From contig NZ_CP095491.1 in the NCBI RefSeq assembly GCF_023028105.1, forward strand, positions 2,914,001 through 2,978,000: 64,000 nucleotides of DNA. The letters are read 5' to 3'. This document shows positions 61,131-64,000 of this stretch, one piece after another. The stretch is from Halosolutus gelatinilyticus. GTDB lineage: Archaea; Halobacteriota; Halobacteria; Halobacteriales; Natrialbaceae. A program made the position numbers and the translations under genes. Position 1 is the stretch's first letter. The number at the start of each line of letters is the position of its first letter. The notes below the pieces were generated by a model. That model did no database searches, was not told the DNA's origin, and saw only the letters and a program-made list of their open reading frames with translations.

Positions 61131-62489
61131 ATGACACGGTGGATCGGCGACGTCTTCACCAGCGACGTCGGCTGGACGCACCTCGAGCGACTGGTCGACA
61201 TCGGCGACCGGATGGCCGGCAGCGACGGCGAACGCGAGGCGGCGGAACTGACGCGGGACGCGCTCGCGGACGCCGGCGCGCGAAACGCCCGCCTCGAGAC
61301 CTTCGACGTACAGGGTTGGACCCGCGGCGAGAGCGCCATCGAGACAGCCGAGGAGAGCCTGCGCTGCATCGCGCTCCCCCGGAGTCCGTCGGACCGCGTC
61401 GAAGCCGAGCTCGTCGACCTCGGCTACGGCTTGCCCGAGGACTTCGACGACGCCGACGTCGATGGCGCGATCGTCGTCGTCCGCAGCGACGTTCCGAGCT
61501 ACGCCGATCGGTACGTCCACCGCCGGGAGAAGTATTACCACGCGGTCGAGCACGGCGCGGCCGGGTTCGTTTACCAGAATCACGTCGAGGGCTGCCTGCC
61601 GCCCACGGGAAGCGTCGGCACCGAGGAGGATCCGATCGGCGAGATCCCGGCCGTCGGCGTCTCGAGCGAGGTCGGCGCACGGCTGGCCCGTCGGTACGAG
61701 GGCGAGTCGATCGCGGTCTCGGTCGAGGCGGAGCGCCACGATGTCGACGAGTCACGCTCGTCGGTCAGTCAGACGGAGTCTGACCCGACGCGGAGCCAGA
61801 ACGTCCACGCGGAACTCGGCCCCGACACCGAGGAGCGCGTCCTCGTGACGAGCCACGTCGACGCCCACGACATCGCGGAGGGTGCCCTCGACAACGGCGC
61901 CGGGACGGCGATGCTCGTCGAGATCGCGACCGCGCTCGCGGCCCGCGAGAACGACCTCGACACGCGCGTCGAATTCGTCGCCTACGGCGCCGAGGAGGTC
62001 GGCCTCGTCGGGTCGAGCTACCACGCCGAAACCACTGACCGCGAGGCGATCCGCGCGATCGTCAACAACGACGGCGTCGTCGGCGACCGCACGCTCTCGT
62101 TCACCACCCACGGCTTCGAAGCCCTCGAACGGGCCGCGACCGACATCGCGGATCGGTACGACCACCCGATCGAGACGGTGCCCGAACTCGGCCCCCACAG
62201 CGACCACTGGCCGTTCGTCCGGTGGGGCGTCCCCGGCTACCACGTCTCCTCGACCTCGGACGAGGTCGGCCGCGGCTGGGGCCACACTCACGCCGACACC
62301 CTCGACAAACTCGAGTCGCGCACGCTGCGCGAGCAGGCGATCCTCCTGACCGACCTCGTCGTCGAACTCGCCGATTCGGAGACGGCGATCGAGCACCGCG
62401 ATCCGGAGGCGATAGTCGAAGACCTCGAAGAGCAGGATCTCGCCGAAGGCATGCGGATCACCGGCGACTGGCCCTACGACGAGTTGTAA
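61131..62489 (+). CDS. M28-family zinc aminopeptidase
   Basis: A 452-residue peptidase. An N-terminal cap and PA-like insertion (about 90-205) precede the M28 core. Visible metal and catalytic motifs are 'SHVDAHDI' (His, Asp), 'GALDNGAG' (bridging Asp), 'YGAEEVGLVGS' (general base and ligand Glu pair), 'NNDGV' (Asp) and 'HSDHWPF' (last His). It removes N-terminal amino acids from peptides. There is no signal peptide or lipobox, so it should be cytosolic. It begins MTRWIGDVF at ATG 61131. Confidence 0.9.
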   Translation: MTRWIGDVFTSDVGWTHLERLVDIGDRMAGSDGEREAAELTRDALADAGARNARLETFDVQGWTRGESAIETAEESLRCIALPRSPSDRVEAELVDLGYGLPEDFDDADVDGAIVVVRSDVPSYADRYVHRREKYYHAVEHGAAGFVYQNHVEGCLPPTGSVGTEEDPIGEIPAVGVSSEVGARLARRYEGESIAVSVEAERHDVDESRSSVSQTESDPTRSQNVHAELGPDTEERVLVTSHVDAHDIAEGALDNGAGTAMLVEIATALAARENDLDTRVEFVAYGAEEVGLVGSSYHAETTDREAIRAIVNNDGVVGDRTLSFTTHGFEALERAATDIADRYDHPIETVPELGPHSDHWPFVRWGVPGYHVSSTSDEVGRGWGHTHADTLDKLESRTLREQAILLTDLVVELADSETAIEHRDPEAIVEDLEEQDLAEGMRITGDWPYDEL

Positions 62490-62544
62490 CGGCCTCACTT
62501 CGTTCGGTCAGTGCTTGCTGCGCCCGTCTTTATGAGACTGGCAT

Positions 62545-62605
62545 CCCCTTTCATTCCCGCCCCAGTAGCAGACCGATCAGCCGGCACGGGTGGGAATGAA
62601 AGGGG
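62545..62605. repeat. Long inverted repeat (18-bp arms)
   Basis: Arm 1 at 62545-62562 (cccctttcattcccgccc) is complementary to arm 2 at 62588-62605 (gggtgggaatgaaagggg) at 17 of 18 positions, with a 25-nt loop. The RNA form would be a strong hairpin on either strand. It lies about 55 nt after the peptidase stop, so it may act as terminator or mRNA end structure. From memory, the 'gggaatgaaagggg' string recurs in haloarchaeal genomes. Confidence 0.65.
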
Positions 62606-62668
62606 CTGGCGCGCTCGATCCGGTGAGACGACGCAAGCACCGCAGGACGGAGTTCGAGGAGCGTGGTT

Positions 62669-62716
62669 CGAGACGCCTTCGGCGTCTCGTCATCACGAGA
62701 GAGCTTCGCTCTCTCG
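62669..62716. repeat. Two tandem perfect hairpins with TTC(G) loops
   Basis: cgagacgc-cttcg-gcgtctcg at 62669-62689 and cgagagag-cttcg-ctctctcg at 62696-62716. The first has the extra-stable C(UUCG)G tetraloop in RNA. They are spaced 27 nt start to start. Possibly structured RNA, termination or repeat-element DNA. Confidence 0.6.
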
Positions 62717-62858
62717 AACGACAGCGAGTCACAACTGGTCGAGCACGCCAGGGGCTTTCGCGGTGTTACCAACGATCCAAGTCGATGGAACGCGCTATGC
62801 GAATGCGGCAACGACGAATAACCGCACCCTTTTGAACGATCGGTGTGAACTGGGGGAC

Positions 62859-63671
62859 ATGGATTCCGCCGCGTGGCTGGCGGGCGACGATCCGATCGTC
62901 GGAATCGTCGACGCCGAAACGGATGCGACGGGCCCGCAGTCCGGCGGCGAGGGCGTCGAGGCGGTCGAGGCGATCGCGGCCGCGCTCGACGATCGCGAGG
63001 CTGAGTTGGTGACCGGGGCCGCCGAAGACGTCCTCTCAGCGAGGCCGTCGCTGCTGGTCACGATCGGCGAGCGGGCGCTGACGACCATCGCCCGGACGGA
63101 GCCCGACGTTCCGGTCCTTCCGGCGGGCACCGTACCGGGAATCGAGGCGGTCGATCGAACCGATCTCGACGCGGCGATCGCGGCGGCGCTCGACGGCGAG
63201 GCGATCGAACGACCCAGACCGGTACTCGGCGTCGAACTGGCGTCCCGATCGGCGACCGCTCGCGATCGAGCGCTGTTCGACGTCACGCTCGTCACCGCCG
63301 AACCGGCCCGCATCTCCGAATACGCGATCACCAGTCGCGACGATCCGATCGCCCGGTTTCGGGCCGACGGCGTCGTCGTCGCGACGGCGGCCGGCAGCCA
63401 CGGCTACGCCCGGGCCGTTGACGCGCCACAGCTCTCGCCGGCGGTCGACGCCGTCGCGGTCTCGCCGATCGCCCCGTTCGTGACCGATACGCGGCGGTGG
63501 GTGCTCCCCGACGACGACGTCGTGCTCACCGTCGAACGCGACGAGGGAGACGTTCGGCTGCTTGCCGACGATCGGGCCGTGGGGACGGTCGCCGCCGACG
63601 CGAGCGTCTCGGTGGGCGTCGACGGGACGCTCTCGACGCTCGTCGTTTCCGGGAACGAACGCGACTCGTAG
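62859..63671 (+). CDS. NAD kinase-like protein with degenerate GGDG motif
   Basis: A 270-residue protein with the NAD/DAG-kinase fold. The second half is clear: 'RFRADGVVVATAAGSHGYARAVDAPQLSPAVDAVAVSPIAPF' in segments corresponds to the NAD kinase region 'VATPTGSTAY...P.CPH'. The catalytic GGDGT segment, however, reads 'VTIGERALTT', so the Asp of the kinase is replaced by Glu and a Gly is lost. It may be a non-canonical kinase or an inactive relative; a full NAD kinase is probably elsewhere in the genome. ATG 62859 follows a TATA-like cccttttga about 30 nt upstream. Confidence 0.75.
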   Translation: MDSAAWLAGDDPIVGIVDAETDATGPQSGGEGVEAVEAIAAALDDREAELVTGAAEDVLSARPSLLVTIGERALTTIARTEPDVPVLPAGTVPGIEAVDRTDLDAAIAAALDGEAIERPRPVLGVELASRSATARDRALFDVTLVTAEPARISEYAITSRDDPIARFRADGVVVATAAGSHGYARAVDAPQLSPAVDAVAVSPIAPFVTDTRRWVLPDDDVVLTVERDEGDVRLLADDRAVGTVAADASVSVGVDGTLSTLVVSGNERDS

Positions 63672-63794
63672 GCGACTTATAGTCCGCCGTCCGGACTCGG
63701 CGGTGCTCGGGGCGATCGGGGCGAAAAAACGTACGAGCGCCGGCGGTCGTCAGGTCGTCGATCGCGGGTCGCGATCGCGATAGATTCTGGCGCG

Positions 63795-64000
63795 TTAACT
63801 GTTGTACGGTTCCTCGTCCCGATGGTGGTCCGGGTTCGCGTTCTCGAGAGCGTCGTCCTCCCGATCGACCGACTTGTGTTCGATGTCCTGTCGGCGCTGC
63901 TCCTCGTCTTGCCGTTCGCGGGCTTCTTTCTCCTCCTCAGTGAGCTCCTCGTCCTCCTCGGCGTCGGGATCCTCGTGGGCCAGTTCGACGTCCCGACCGT
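63795..64000 (-). CDS. Partial gene: C-terminus of a highly charged protein
   Basis: The window ends inside this gene. The last 67 codons are visible and end DEEPYNS before TAA at 63795-63797. The sequence is extremely acidic and charged (DAEEDEELTEEEKEARERQDEE), consistent with a coiled coil or disordered tail. The composition is strongly halophilic, so coding is likely. No family can be assigned from the fragment. Confidence 0.5.
   Translation of the reverse strand, partial: GRDVELAHEDPDAEEDEELTEEEKEARERQDEEQRRQDIEHKSVDREDDALENANPDHHRDEEPYNS

Larger units (their letters stand above)
62490..62858. other. Hairpin-rich intergenic spacer
   Basis: No gene. It contains one long inverted repeat and two perfect short hairpins in tandem (listed separately) and 'ccctttt' just before the next gene. 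The plus frame is open from 62511 but codes non-halophilic sequence until ATG 62859. Confidence 0.6.

Overview
This window is GC-rich chromosomal DNA (or a large replicon) from a halophilic archaeon of class Halobacteria. The predicted proteins are strongly acidic, there is a haloarchaeal bat-type PAS/GAF/HTH regulator, complex I lacks the NADH-input subunits and has a fused NuoCD and a split NuoJ, PurE has the haloarchaeal insertion, and many genes start about 25-35 nt after a TATA-like element, as expected for leaderless archaeal transcripts. The genus cannot be fixed from sequence alone.

Layout. (1) 0.3-8.5 kb: signalling genes. These are a large bat-like regulator with three near-identical tandem PAS units, a DUF7344-type winged-helix protein followed by a CheY-like receiver, and a PAS histidine kinase. 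(2) 8.5-12.7 kb: a lower-GC accessory patch. It lies between an intact tRNA-Gln(TTG) and a degenerate copy of the 3' half of that tRNA plus its downstream flank, 3.23 kb away, which looks like an old att duplication. Inside are an Xre-type gene with two nonsense codons, a membrane protein/wHTH pair and several tiny membrane proteins. Just past the tRNA, a truncated HNH gene abuts a truncated UspA gene. (3) 12.7-28.8 kb: housekeeping genes: aminotransferase, lumazine synthase, purK-purE, the 11-gene nuoA-N (Fpo-like complex I) operon and a KTN-DHH phosphoesterase.

(4) 29.6-51.5 kb: a 22-kb locus, entirely on the minus strand, for galactoside uptake and breakdown. It has an IclR regulator, a cytosolic GH2 LacZ, a Tat-exported GH2 enzyme with two LamG domains nested in its N-terminal domain, a GH42 beta-galactosidase, a complete sugar ABC transporter (lipoprotein SBP, two permeases, MalK-like ATPase), galactonate dehydratase (DgoD), a DgoD paralogue that has lost the catalytic base His, an SDR dehydrogenase, a Gfo/Idh/MocA oxidoreductase and a hydroxypyruvate-isomerase-like TIM barrel. 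I infer beta-galactoside hydrolysis outside or inside the cell, ABC import, then oxidation and dehydration of galactose by the De Ley-Doudoroff route. The KDGal kinase and aldolase are not in the window. A 17-bp near-palindrome occurs at the iclR promoter and twice upstream of dgoD, and is my best candidate for the IclR operator.

(5) 51.8-64.0 kb: more housekeeping genes: CBS-ParB-like protein, NmrA-like protein, methylmalonyl-CoA mutase large subunit, a zinc-ribbon protein, acetyl-CoA synthetase, small 'cox-cluster'-type membrane proteins, an isoprenyl diphosphate synthase, an MTH865-like protein, an M28 peptidase, a hairpin-rich spacer, a degenerate NAD-kinase-like protein, and a gene cut by the window edge.

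The most notable items are the IclR operator trio, the DgoD paralogue without its His base, the LamG insertion in a GH2 enzyme, and the tRNA-Gln-bounded decaying island.
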